In this document: in pieces, positions 9,527 to 18,843 of the stretch
How positions within the stretch are numbered: position 1 is the stretch's first letter
Layout of the letters: each line of letters begins with the position of its first letter
Source: Succinimonas sp045124755
GTDB lineage: Bacteria > Pseudomonadota > Gammaproteobacteria > Enterobacterales > Succinivibrionaceae
Assembly (NCBI RefSeq): GCF_045124755.1
Contig: NZ_JBGVMK010000012.1
Length of the DNA stretch: 64,000 bases
Strand: one strand, 5' to 3'
Translations under genes and position numbers: made by a program
The notes under the pieces: model-generated
The model's database searches: none
Seen by the model: the letters and a program-made list of their open reading frames with translations, nothing else
Told to the model about the DNA's origin: nothing

Positions 9527-9677
9527 GATCCATGATCCGGAAAAAGTTTCGCCAAACTCCCAAAATCACGTGCCCGTAACGGTATCAGATTCTTTTTAGG
9601 GATAAAATCATTTCATACACCTTTCAGAAGTTTTGAGAATTGTCCTGCTGTCTTCAGCCGGACAAAGCGGAGGAGCC

Positions 9678-10436
9678 ATGAGCATTAGTACCAAACCCAA
9701 ACTTTATGTAGACGGCAGAGCCCGGCCCGATGCCGGCGGCGCGGGGTATATTGTGGAAGCCCACAGTCCCGAGGGAACCGTGTTTATTGTGCATTACGGC
9801 AAGCTTCCGGAATATCTTGACGCCTCCAACACTCCCGAGGACGCCAGAACGCCTAAGCAGATCGAGATTCTCAAGGGTGTTTCCTCTGATGAACCGGCGA
9901 TCTTCATCGAAGACAAATCCACGGGCAATCTGCTGGGGCCGGAGGATTTTCGCATGATGGAGGGGGTTCTCGTCAGAAACGTGGACGATTTCGATCCCTT
10001 TATCGAGGGCGAATCCGACTGGTTCAAGAGACAGGACATTCACAGCGTGGAGCAGTACTGTCAGTACATGGAGGATCATTCCGAGGACAATCTCCGCGTC
10101 TCCCTCACCGAAGCAGCCGTTAACTTCATTGACGATCAGATAAGACAGGCCTGGTCATCTCAGTCCTCCGGATCGGAATTTGACTTCAGCTGCGCCGTTG
10201 CTCCCGATGACGAAGAGGAAGAAAAGAAGGACGACGCTGCCGCAGAGGAAGAGGACGCAGCTCCCAAAGAGCCCGAGCCCCAGTTCGTGTTCGGCTTTGA
10301 CGATGACGATGAGGAGATTCAGCGTCTCCGCGCAGCCATGCGGCAGAAGAAGACCGAGAGAGAAACTGTAGGCGAGGATCCCAACTTCAAGTATCACGAG
10401 AACGATCTTCCCAAGCTTCCGCCCATGGATATCTGA
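9678..10436 (+). CDS. Acidic protein of unknown function
   Basis: About 252 residues from ATG 9678, preceded by GGAGGA; an in-frame ATG at 9633 lacks such a site. The start KLYVDGRARPDAGGAGY faintly resembles an RNase H first strand, but the other catalytic acids are not evident. Residues about 165-230 are very acidic (DDEEEEKKDDAAAEEEDAA), followed by FGFDDDDEEIQRLRAAM. No signal peptide or membrane helix. A decayed partial copy of its middle lies at 12779-12969, so this gene was once duplicated locally. Function not known. Confidence 0.75.
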   Translation: MSISTKPKLYVDGRARPDAGGAGYIVEAHSPEGTVFIVHYGKLPEYLDASNTPEDARTPKQIEILKGVSSDEPAIFIEDKSTGNLLGPEDFRMMEGVLVRNVDDFDPFIEGESDWFKRQDIHSVEQYCQYMEDHSEDNLRVSLTEAAVNFIDDQIRQAWSSQSSGSEFDFSCAVAPDDEEEEKKDDAAAEEEDAAPKEPEPQFVFGFDDDDEEIQRLRAAMRQKKTERETVGEDPNFKYHENDLPKLPPMDI

Positions 10437-10493
10437 TATCGGGGTTGTAAGCGTATTCCTGCAGGAATTTCAGCGGTTAAGAAATGAAACAGA

Positions 10494-10516
10494 AGGGCTC
10501 CCTGGGGAGCCTTTTA
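10494..10516 (+). terminator. Likely terminator after the acidic protein
   Basis: Arms AGGGCTCC and GGAGCCTT form a short hairpin followed by TTTTAATTT. The T-run is short, so strength is uncertain. Confidence 0.65.
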
Positions 10517-10645
10517 ATTTGGGGATCTCCCCGCAGCCATGGCATAACCGCCTTGCGCGCGATACGCCCGCAATCATTGATTACCTGAACCGGAATCTTG
10601 CAGTCCAACCGGGCATTCAGGAACATTCCGGTTAAACCTGAGTTC

Positions 10646-12523
10646 CTATTCGGAAACGGGCTCATCAGTTTTTTTGATCACCAGACATCCCTTGCCGTAA
10701 AAGGCAATGCCGTACTTTATAATCTCCTGATAACCGCTGGCCCGGTAACGATATTCGTACTTTTTCTTCTCAATCTGTTTAAGAGCTTCCTGGCACATGT
10801 TTCTAAAAGCTTTGGGGGTTCCGGTCTTGCATTTCTTAAATTCCAGAATGACCGCCTTGCCCTCAAAGGATTTACTGAGAATGATGTCAGAAAAACCGTT
10901 GCCGGAATCCTCCTGAGATTCCATCTTAATGGTGTTTATCCGGTTTTTTCCTTGTCCAGCGGTTCCGGCGGCGATACCCAGCACGGAGGTCATGAATCCG
11001 TGATAGTAAGCTTCAACGCTGGCGTCCCGGATGCTGATAAAGCTCATCAGCATATCGGTTATGATATTCTGAACCTGCTCGGCATCCCCGGAAAAGAGAG
11101 CGTTAAGCATTTCCAAGGCCCGGCCGATCCACTCCGGATTTTCCTTGCTGAAAATGCTCTTCGCCTTTTCAAGGAAGCACTGCAAAACCTCTTTGTTCGG
11201 GATTTTAATGACGGTTTTTCTGACAATGTCGCTGTCATCATATGCGGAATTGCCATCTGCGGTTTTTTCGGTTCTGACAATTTCATCATCCCAGACTTCG
11301 GTGAAATATCCGGTATGAAGCATCAGAGTGGCGAAGGTATCAAAGCTGGTATTGCCGTTTATCTCAGGGTAAGAGGTGAATGTTTTAAGGGTAATGGTCT
11401 CCGAGCCGCCGCGCATGAGATTTTCAATCCTTTCAAGATCTGAACTGTCAGGATGCTTCATGCAGATCTCAATGATGTCATTGCCGCTGGAGTTAGCCCA
11501 GTAGTTTTGCGGTTTAAATACGGTGCAATCATTTTTCGGAGACAGAGCGTCATATAAAAAATTCAGCACGCTCCACGGGCACAGCATGTCGTTTCCGGCA
11601 AAGCTGTAGCCGTCATACCATGCAACCACGTCAGGGAGGCGGCTTTCCATGCCGCACTGACTGAGAAGACTGGCGGTTTCGTCTTTGGTGAGACCGATAA
11701 ACTCGGCAAATTGCGTATCGTTCGAACTGCCAAGGCATACGAAATTGTTAATATCGGTGAAAATGCTCTGATGGGCGATGCGAAGGCAGCCGGTGACAAA
11801 ACCTTTTGCCAGACTGTTATTTGTTTTAAGAGCATTTCCCAGCATTTCTTTGATTACGTCCAGCATTTCAGTGTAATAACCGTTAACTTTGGCTTTCTGC
11901 AGGGGGACATCGTATTCGTCAATAATAATGACTGTCTCTTTGCTATACTCGGCATAGAGCATTTCGCTCAGCAGCTTCAGGGAACTTTTGGCAATGGCAA
12001 TAGCCGTATCCATATTGACAGTATCCCGTAAATTCAGGGATTCATTAAGACAGATATCTTTTCTTCTTATTAGAGCTGCAACGTAAGAAGGATCCTGTTT
12101 GTCGCTGGCAGCAAGAAAGGCATATTTCTTGAACAGAGCTCCCAGTAATTCCATTATGGATTTCATAGCTCCGACAAAATCACTGCCTTCTGCGGATTTC
12201 AGGGAAATGATGATAACCGGGAAGCGGCCCATGTATTCATCACAGAATGCTTTGTTCTTATAGATGGCCAGATCCCTAAAAAGTCTCTCCGGACGGCTTC
12301 TGTCCTCCGGATGCAGGTAGTTCATTTCCAGAAAGCAGGACAGCATGCTCATGGAAAGAGTTTTACCGAACCTCCGGGGTCTCAGGAGCAGCGTCACCAT
12401 GGCGCGGTGCAGCAGATCCTCAAGATATGATGTCTTATCAATGTACACCAGCTTTCGGTTTATCAGTTTTTCAAAGTCCTCCATGCCGGCTTCAAAATTC
12501 TGATATGTCAGAGATTCGTTCAT
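10646..12523 (-). CDS. AAA-ATPase_like / PDDEXK_9 family protein
   Basis: 625 residues, cytosolic. The N-terminus (NFEAGMEDFEKLINR, YIDKTSYLEDLL, RPRRFGKTLSMSML) is the AAA-ATPase_like pattern, with the P-loop in the RFGKT form typical of this family; IIIDEYDVP is the Walker B region. The C-terminus (AVILEFKKCKTG, ALKQIEKKKY, GIAFYGKGCLVIKK) fits the PDDEXK_9 nuclease-like domain, with EFK as the expected catalytic E-x-K. Such genes are abundant in gut bacteria, often as many paralogs; their biological role is unsettled. Length and both domains look intact. It is transcribed alone on the minus strand, opposite to its neighbours. Confidence 0.92.
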   Translation of the reverse strand: MNESLTYQNFEAGMEDFEKLINRKLVYIDKTSYLEDLLHRAMVTLLLRPRRFGKTLSMSMLSCFLEMNYLHPEDRSRPERLFRDLAIYKNKAFCDEYMGRFPVIIISLKSAEGSDFVGAMKSIMELLGALFKKYAFLAASDKQDPSYVAALIRRKDICLNESLNLRDTVNMDTAIAIAKSSLKLLSEMLYAEYSKETVIIIDEYDVPLQKAKVNGYYTEMLDVIKEMLGNALKTNNSLAKGFVTGCLRIAHQSIFTDINNFVCLGSSNDTQFAEFIGLTKDETASLLSQCGMESRLPDVVAWYDGYSFAGNDMLCPWSVLNFLYDALSPKNDCTVFKPQNYWANSSGNDIIEICMKHPDSSDLERIENLMRGGSETITLKTFTSYPEINGNTSFDTFATLMLHTGYFTEVWDDEIVRTEKTADGNSAYDDSDIVRKTVIKIPNKEVLQCFLEKAKSIFSKENPEWIGRALEMLNALFSGDAEQVQNIITDMLMSFISIRDASVEAYYHGFMTSVLGIAAGTAGQGKNRINTIKMESQEDSGNGFSDIILSKSFEGKAVILEFKKCKTGTPKAFRNMCQEALKQIEKKKYEYRYRASGYQEIIKYGIAFYGKGCLVIKKTDEPVSE

Positions 12524-12778
12524 TTTTTGTTCCTTAGAGGTTCAAGTTTTTATGACATAATGGCCGTTCTTTACCGATTATCAGGAAGGGCTGAGATGTG
12601 ATAGGACAGGCATCACAAGTCATTTTACCGGATTAATCCGTTATTTGTTCTGTCTCTCCGGATTCTGGCAGTTTAGCACATATACATCTGGAAGACCTGA
12701 ATCTCCGTGGCAAATATTTGATGTTCTGGTTTTTAGGTGTTTTGCCGCATAAGAAACGGGGATGGTTGGGATCCCTGT

Positions 12779-12969
12779 ATCGAGGGCGAATCCGACTGGT
12801 TCAGGATACAGGACGTTCACAGCGCAGAGCAGTACTGTCAGTACATGGAGGATCATTCCGACGACAATCTCTGAGTATCCCTCACCGAAGCTGCCGTTAA
12901 CTTCATCGACGATCAGATCAGACAGGGCCAGATCATCCCGGACATCCGGATTGGAATGGGGCTTCATCT
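12779..12969 (+). pseudogene. Decayed partial copy of the acidic-protein gene at 9678
   Basis: This stretch follows 10005-10185 almost base for base (GAATCCGACTGGTTCA, GTACATGGAGGATCATTCCG, GACGATCAGAT) but contains frame changes and an in-frame TGA where the parent has CGC. Only the middle of the gene survives. No start or ribosome binding site is present. Confidence 0.85.
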
Positions 12970-13043
12970 GTACCGCAAGCCCCGCTTTGAGTTAGTCTGT
13001 ACAGAAATCCGGGCATGATACGGACATCTATGTATGTCATCTG

Positions 13044-13280
13044 TCAGATCAAATCCAGCATCGACTGTGGTTTAGGTTCCGGCAAATATTCATGCCCCAT
13101 TTCAAGATATTCCAGTTTGCTGCCTAATCTAACCTGATCGCCCATAGTATCATTTGAGACCACATCCTTAAAGTAGTCCATTTGGTTGTTTTCCACGCAT
13201 TTATCGTAAAATAAAAGCCGGATAACCGCGAAGGACTTGCCTGAAACTGCATACCTGAGACACGGTTCCTGAAAATGATC
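13044..13280 (-). pseudogene. 3' remnant of an unrecognised gene
   Basis: A 78-codon open stretch on the minus strand ends in TGA at 13044-13046 and reads like a real protein tail (CLRYAVSGKSFAVIRLLFYD, later YLEMGHEYLPEPKPQSML). It follows a TAA and has no start codon or ribosome site at its beginning, so it is best seen as a fossil. The family was not recognised. Confidence 0.45.
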
Positions 13281-13601
13281 TTATTCTGCCAGAATGCCGG
13301 CTGGGATTTCAGAGATATGAGCGCTCAAAAGAGTTTGAGGCTCCTGAGGGTTTAAGGATTTCAGAGAGGTTAACTTGAGCAGGGGAGTCAGCAATATTCC
13401 AAGGCTTCTCCAGGAGCAAAACAAGAGACCGTCCATAGTGCTTCGGGCCGGGATGAACCGGGAGAAGGAGATAATAATGAAGTGAAGAGACTGATTGAGC
13501 TGTAACTCCGGTTCAATCGTAATCCGCAGTTAAAAAAGACTCCCGGAGGAGCCTTTTGGAGTGCCAGCAGGATGCCGGCAATTCTGCTGTAGCGGGTCAG
13601 T
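13281..13601 (+). other. Fossil-rich intergenic stretch
   Basis: No intact gene. A plus-strand frame from 13374 to TAA 13503-13505 (44 codons, ending NNEVKRLIEL) looks like the tail of a lost gene. A weak hairpin near 13539-13557 (ACTCC/GGAG then CCTTTT) may be its old terminator. With the two remnants to the left, 12.6-13.6 kb is a graveyard between two minus-strand genes. Confidence 0.4.
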
Positions 13602-14768
13602 CTATTGCTGACGGTTCCGCACCACCACCTGCTTCACCTCTCGCCATTCCGGATCCTCGTCATAGGCCAGACCGAAGGCCCGTACCTGTTCTGCGCCTTC
13701 CCGCACCTCTACCTCGGAGGTGTTTTCATAACCGTCATCCAGATTGCCGCTGGAATAGGTCACGATCTCGTTGCCCTCGAAGTCTCCCGAGGTGATTTCA
13801 TTAAGATAGCTCTCGGCGCGGCTGTCCTTGATTACGGTGTATACCGAGAGGAAGCACATGGTGCCGCAGCCTCCGGAGGTGGTGAGCACGCCGGGATAAA
13901 ACCGGAAGTGGGTTTTGTAATCGTTCCAGCCCAGAAGCTCGGTGCTTTCCTTCACCGAGAACATCTGCTGGTAATCCCCCGTGAGATCCGAAAGCCAGAG
14001 CTCCGGAAAGCCGTCCCGGTCAATGTCGGTGAAGTAATAGTAGCGGGGCGTCAGATCCGCATCGTATTCCCGGGCGGAGGCCGGCAGAGAGTTTACAAAG
14101 TCCACGTCGCTTTCCAGAACGGTGCTGGCATATTTGTGCTTCATGCCGTCAAAGGTGCAGGTATGCCGGAGGCTCACGCTGAGCTTGGGATTGAATTCCG
14201 CCACTTCAATGTTCCGGCCCTGGCGGGGGAGTTCCATGATCTGCCTGAAAACGGCATGAGACAGGGGCACCGCGCAGCCGTTGTACTTCGGATCCGGAGT
14301 CAGGGTGCCGGTGGCGGGATCATAATCGTAAAAGAGCACGATCTGCTTCGTGCCGAAATCGGAAATATTGCGGTCAATGGTAATGCCCAGGAGGGTGTGG
14401 CCGTTCTTGCGGCGCCAGATGGTGGCCGCGCCGGTTTCCACGCTGTCCGTATCCGGATTGTGAAACTGCGCCTCGGCATAGCCGTTTTTGATGTCCATAA
14501 CTCCCTTTTCTTCGTTAAGAAGCCGGTTAAAGACTCCGGTGGGCCAGTGCCGATTGAAAGCAGAAAGGAGTTCCTGAATGGTGGCCTTGTCCTTTTTAAC
14601 GCCGGCGCTTACGGAAACGTGCGCCCATTCGGCAGCCAGGGTATCAGGAGAAACGTTGTTTCTGGCTGCTGCCAGAGGAGACACAGAAAGGGAAAGAGCA
14701 AAAACTGAGGTCAGCAGGGCCGCTTTATGGCCGCCCCTTAAAAAAAATTCTTTAGAAATCAGATTCAT
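13602..14768 (-). CDS. Secreted protein with a Ca-loop-like motif
   Basis: 388 residues. Residues 1-36 form a Sec signal peptide (hydrophobic LLTSVFALSLSVSPLAA, cleavage probably near LAA-ARN). The mature part is beta-rich and contains YYYFTDIDRDGFPELWLSDL; DxDxDGxxE is a calcium-binding loop pattern seen in FG-GAP-like and dockerin-like proteins. Three or more Cys (GGCGTMC) suggest disulfides in the periplasm. No enzyme family is recognised. It has no close same-strand partner. Confidence 0.75.
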   Translation of the reverse strand: MNLISKEFFLRGGHKAALLTSVFALSLSVSPLAAARNNVSPDTLAAEWAHVSVSAGVKKDKATIQELLSAFNRHWPTGVFNRLLNEEKGVMDIKNGYAEAQFHNPDTDSVETGAATIWRRKNGHTLLGITIDRNISDFGTKQIVLFYDYDPATGTLTPDPKYNGCAVPLSHAVFRQIMELPRQGRNIEVAEFNPKLSVSLRHTCTFDGMKHKYASTVLESDVDFVNSLPASAREYDADLTPRYYYFTDIDRDGFPELWLSDLTGDYQQMFSVKESTELLGWNDYKTHFRFYPGVLTTSGGCGTMCFLSVYTVIKDSRAESYLNEITSGDFEGNEIVTYSSGNLDDGYENTSEVEVREGAEQVRAFGLAYDEDPEWREVKQVVVRNRQQ

Positions 14769-15230
14769 ATGGTAACAACACCAAAAGCTGTGAAATCTTT
14801 ACTGTCCGGAAGTCCGGTTCATTCCCGCGTGCGGGGCAGACGAATGCGTAAACAAAATCACGATCAGCATGAACTTCCGGGGTTTTGCCGCGTCCCGTTT
14901 CAGGACAGGGCAGCATCTCAGTGAAATAATCTGTCCCGCATATTATCACATTCTTGCTGAAATTTCCCGGCTGGCCGCTGGCGGCCGGATTTCGGAGAAA
15001 ACGTTACCTGTTAGACAGCACGGGAATGGTTACGGTTTCAGACGCCGACGAAATTTTTGCAAAGAATAAAGGAATTTGTGAACCCTGATAGTAAAATATC
15101 CCGCAAAACCGCTAATTGCCGCCGGGAGACACTGCTGTCCCTTATTGCCGGCAATCATCAGCCGTCTGTTGTCCCGGCGGACTTCAGGGGGTGAGCTAAA
15201 ATCGGCGTCTTACTTACTGCCCGGAGAATC
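14769..15230. other. Divergent intergenic region
   Basis: This separates the minus-strand secreted-protein gene from the plus-strand ABC exporter genes and must hold promoters for both. No convincing -35/-10 pair, hairpin or gene was seen. The exporter start at 15231 is preceded by CCCGGAGAATC as ribosome site. Confidence 0.5.
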
Positions 15231-16970
15231 ATGACTGCTTTTTTCCTGAAATACTGGCACTGCTCCCTCTTGGCCATGATCTTCATGGTGCTGGAGGTGT
15301 CCGCCGATCTCGCCTTGCCCGGTCTTATGGCCGGCATGGTGGACAATGCCATTCTGGGCGGCCCGGAGCATCTGCCTCCGAACACGGATCTCGTGATCTC
15401 CGCTGCGGTGACCATGACGGGGGTTATGGCGGCCGGACTCCTGTGCGGGCTTCTCAGCGCTGTTTTTGCCAATCTCTTCAGCATCAGATCCGCCAATCTC
15501 ATCAGAAAGGCCCTCTATGCCCGGATCTCCGGTTTTGCCTTCGGAGATTATGAACACTTTTCCGCGGGATCCCTCATCACCAGAACCACCGCAGACATTA
15601 CCGGCATTCAGAATATGACCGCGCAGCTTATCCGGGGCGCAGTGCGAGCTCTCATGTTTCTCACCGCGGGATCTCTGGCTCTGCTGCTCCTGTCCCCGGA
15701 TTACAGCATGGTGCTTCTCATCGCGCTCCCCCTCATTATTGCGGAAACCGCCTTTATCCTGCGCCGCTCCCGGCCGCTCTTCGAGGAGATGCAGGAAAAA
15801 ACCGACCTGGTGAACCAGACCGCCCGGGAAGGGCTTCTGGGCCTGGACACCCTGCGTTCCTATGCCCGGGAGGAGCATGAACGGGAACGCTTTAACCGGG
15901 TTAACAGCAGTCTCGCCCGGGTGCGTTTTAAGACCTTGATTCTCCTGTCCTTCATGCATCCCGTCATGAATATCATTCTCAACATGGCCATAGCGGGACT
16001 CCTTTATATCGGATACCTTAAGCTTGCCGGCGGAACCCCGGGAGAACCGGGCGCGATAATGGCGGGAGTTACCTACCTTTCTCTGATTCTGAATGGCCTC
16101 ATGATGCTGGTGATGATTTTTCAGAATGTGACCAGAGGCCTGACCTCCTGGAAAAGAGTCCGGGAGGCTCTGACTCAGGAGATCGCACTTCAGGAGGGCT
16201 CAGTTACCACCGGCAAAGCTCCCGGAGAAGTGACGTTCCATGATGTCAGCTTCTGTTATCCCGGACAGCCGGAGGATGCGCTTTCCCATATCTCCTTCAC
16301 GGTCAAAGCCGGGGAAACTCTGGGCATTACCGGTTCCACGGGCTCGGGGAAGACCGCTCTGGCCTCCCTGATCCCTCGGTTTTACGATCCCCGGGAAGGA
16401 ACGGTGGAAATTGCCGGAATCCCGGCCCGGGAGTGGCAGTTTGCGAGTCTCCGTAAGATCACGGGGATAGCTTTTCAGAAAGCTCAGATCTTCAGGAAAT
16501 CCCTCCGGGACAACATCACCGCCGGAGCTTCGGAGTACCGCGAAGAGGAGATTCAGAAAGCCGCCCGGAATGCTGCGGCGCATGACTTCATTATGGAAAA
16601 GCCCCAGGGCTATGACACCGTGCCGGGATCCGGAGGGAGCGGACTCTCCGGCGGTCAGAGGCAAAGGATAGCGCTGGCCCGGGCTCTTCTGAGAAAGCCG
16701 GAAATTCTGATACTGGATGATGCTCTGAGCGCTCTTGATTACGGCACCGAAGCTCTGGTGCTGGCCAATCTGAAACGGGAATATCCCGGGATGACTCTGA
16801 TCCTGATCTCCCAAAGGATCTCCGCTCTCAGGAATGCCGACCGCATCCTGGTGCTGGAAAAGGGAGCTTTGGCCGGACTGGGCACTCACGAGGAGCTTCT
16901 CCGGAGCTCCGCAGCCTACCGGGAGCTTTACAGCACGCAGAACGCCGGACTGGAGGATGCCTATGACTGA
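15231..16970 (+). CDS. ABC exporter half with degenerate ATP site
   Basis: 579 residues: a six-helix exporter domain (residues about 1-310) then a nucleotide-binding domain. Walker A is GSTGSGKTA and the signature LSGGQRQRI is perfect. Walker B reads LILDDALSALD, with Asp in place of the catalytic Glu, and the switch region reads LISQRIS, with Gln in place of the usual His. Both changes are typical of the non-catalytic site of heterodimeric exporters such as TmrAB or BmrCD. The next gene, overlapping by 8 nt, supplies the intact partner. Inner membrane; substrate unknown. Confidence 0.93.
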   Translation: MTAFFLKYWHCSLLAMIFMVLEVSADLALPGLMAGMVDNAILGGPEHLPPNTDLVISAAVTMTGVMAAGLLCGLLSAVFANLFSIRSANLIRKALYARISGFAFGDYEHFSAGSLITRTTADITGIQNMTAQLIRGAVRALMFLTAGSLALLLLSPDYSMVLLIALPLIIAETAFILRRSRPLFEEMQEKTDLVNQTAREGLLGLDTLRSYAREEHERERFNRVNSSLARVRFKTLILLSFMHPVMNIILNMAIAGLLYIGYLKLAGGTPGEPGAIMAGVTYLSLILNGLMMLVMIFQNVTRGLTSWKRVREALTQEIALQEGSVTTGKAPGEVTFHDVSFCYPGQPEDALSHISFTVKAGETLGITGSTGSGKTALASLIPRFYDPREGTVEIAGIPAREWQFASLRKITGIAFQKAQIFRKSLRDNITAGASEYREEEIQKAARNAAAHDFIMEKPQGYDTVPGSGGSGLSGGQRQRIALARALLRKPEILILDDALSALDYGTEALVLANLKREYPGMTLILISQRISALRNADRILVLEKGALAGLGTHEELLRSSAAYRELYSTQNAGLEDAYD

Positions 16971-18813
16971 TAACCGCCATGATCCGGAAGACCTGAAGAG
17001 TTCCCAGTCCCCGGCATCCCTCCGTGGCTTCAAAGGCTTTATGGGCCGGGGCCCGGGTTTTCAGGAGATACCGGAAAACGCCCGCGCTCCGAGATCCGCT
17101 CTCCGGAGGCTCCTCCGCTATTTCCGGCCGGATCTTAAAACCGTAGCCGCTCTGATTGTTTCCGCCTCCCTTTCCGCTGTGCTGACAGCAGCGGCCCCGG
17201 CCTTTATCGCCGAAGCCGTGGATGCGCTTGCCCGGGGAGACCAGGAAGGGATCCCCGGAATTCTCATCGCTTTGTTAACGGTATATGCCTTTGCGGCAGC
17301 AGGGAGCCTTATTCAGGGCGCGGCCGGAGCCGGACTCTCCGCAAGGCTCATTAAAAGACTCCGGCGGGATCTTCACGAGGCGGTAACCGGACTTCCCGCG
17401 GCAGAACTCAACAAACGCTCCCGGGGTGATATCCTCTCCCGCATGACATCCGATGCGGACATGGTATCGGATACCGTGAGCATGTCACTTACGGCGCTGT
17501 TTTCCGGAAGCCTGCTCCTTCTGGGCACTCTGGCGGTCATGTTCTGGTACAGCGTTACCATGACCCTCATAGCTCTCGGGGCCATTATGCTGACCATGGT
17601 GATCACGAGGTTACTGACCCGCTTTATGAGAAAGCAGCTTCTTCTCCGGCAGGAGCTTCTGGGGGAGGTTAACGGCATTGTGGAGGAATCCCTGACCAAC
17701 TATCAGGCGTGCGTGGCCTGCTCCATGCAAAAGGCCAACCAGAAATCCTTTGATGACTCCTCCGACAAGCTTACCAAGGCTGCTGTGCTGGCGGAAACCC
17801 TGGCTAATGCCATGGGGCCTCTTATGAATACCATCGGGAATCTCAGCTTCATTCTGGTAACTGTCATCGGGGCCGTGCTTGCCATTCGCGGGGTTATTAC
17901 CGTAGGCACCATTGCCGCCTTTGCTGTTTATGCCCGGCAGCTGGCCCGACCGGTAAACATGCTGGCTCAGGTATACGGTCAGATCCAGACCGCTCTCGCC
18001 GGGGCGGAACGGATCTTCGAGATCATGGATCTTCCCCGGGAAAGCGCGGCCGGAGCAGAGGTTCCTGCCGGCGTCCGAGGGGAACTGGAGTTCCGCGGGG
18101 TAACATTTTCCTACGTTCCGGGGACTCCGGTGCTTAAGGATTTCAGTCTTCGCATCGCCCCGGGTGAAAAGGTTGCCCTGGCGGGAGCCACCGGAAGCGG
18201 AAAATCCACCCTCATCTGCCTTCTTTTGCGGTTTTACGAGCCTGATTCCGGGGTGATCCTCCTGGACGGCCGGGATATCAGAGAGTTTGCGGTAAAATCC
18301 CTCCGGAAAACTCTGGGCACCGTGCTTCAGGATACGGTGCTGTTTACTGATACCCTGAGAAGCAATCTTACCGCCGGAGCTCCGGAGATTTCGGAAGAGG
18401 AGCTTCATAAAAAGCTCCGGGAATGCGGCGCGGACGCCCTGATAGCCCGGATCCCCGGAGGTCTTGACGCGGAACTTGCCAATGCCGGTTCCCGGCTCTC
18501 CCAGGGGGAAAGACAGCTTCTTTCCGCGGCCCGGGCCTATGTGGCGGATCCTCCGGCGCTGATCCTGGACGAAGCCACCTCGAGTCTGGACACCCGCACG
18601 GAAAGGCATATTCAGGAAGCTCTTAAGACCCTCACCGGAAAACGCACCTGCCTTATCGTGGCGCATCGGCTTTCCACCATTCTGGATGCGGATCGCATCA
18701 TCGTCATGGATCACGGCCGCATTGCCGAGGAAGGGCGGCACCATGATCTCATGGCCCGGGACGGGATCTACCGGAAGCTTTTCCGGAGCCAGTATGCCGG
18801 AGAGGCTACCTGA
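16963..18813 (+). CDS. ABC exporter half with intact ATP site
   Basis: About 616 residues from ATG 16963, inside the end of the previous gene (ATGACTGA overlap), a sign of translational coupling. An in-frame start at 16834 would lie deep in the upstream gene and is rejected. After a 45-residue cytosolic leader comes a six-helix domain, then an ATPase domain with Walker A GATGSGKST, signature LSQGERQLL (Gln for the second Gly), Walker B ALILDEATSSLD with catalytic Glu, and the His switch in IVAHRLST. With the upstream half it should form a heterodimeric exporter in the inner membrane. The DUF6273 protein begins 30 nt downstream and may be co-transcribed. Confidence 0.93.
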   Translation: MTDNRHDPEDLKSSQSPASLRGFKGFMGRGPGFQEIPENARAPRSALRRLLRYFRPDLKTVAALIVSASLSAVLTAAAPAFIAEAVDALARGDQEGIPGILIALLTVYAFAAAGSLIQGAAGAGLSARLIKRLRRDLHEAVTGLPAAELNKRSRGDILSRMTSDADMVSDTVSMSLTALFSGSLLLLGTLAVMFWYSVTMTLIALGAIMLTMVITRLLTRFMRKQLLLRQELLGEVNGIVEESLTNYQACVACSMQKANQKSFDDSSDKLTKAAVLAETLANAMGPLMNTIGNLSFILVTVIGAVLAIRGVITVGTIAAFAVYARQLARPVNMLAQVYGQIQTALAGAERIFEIMDLPRESAAGAEVPAGVRGELEFRGVTFSYVPGTPVLKDFSLRIAPGEKVALAGATGSGKSTLICLLLRFYEPDSGVILLDGRDIREFAVKSLRKTLGTVLQDTVLFTDTLRSNLTAGAPEISEEELHKKLRECGADALIARIPGGLDAELANAGSRLSQGERQLLSAARAYVADPPALILDEATSSLDTRTERHIQEALKTLTGKRTCLIVAHRLSTILDADRIIVMDHGRIAEEGRHHDLMARDGIYRKLFRSQYAGEAT

Positions 18814-18843
18814 TTTCGAATCATCTCTCCAGTCCCGGAGAAG

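Noticed and set aside
9678..10436. RNase H assignment for the acidic protein
   Set aside because: Only the first strand (KLYVDGRARPDAGG) is similar; the other catalytic acids and fold markers are missing.
10598..11443. 281-codon open frame on the plus strand
   Set aside because: Antisense to the PDDEXK_9 ATPase gene, no ribosome site and no recognisable motif.
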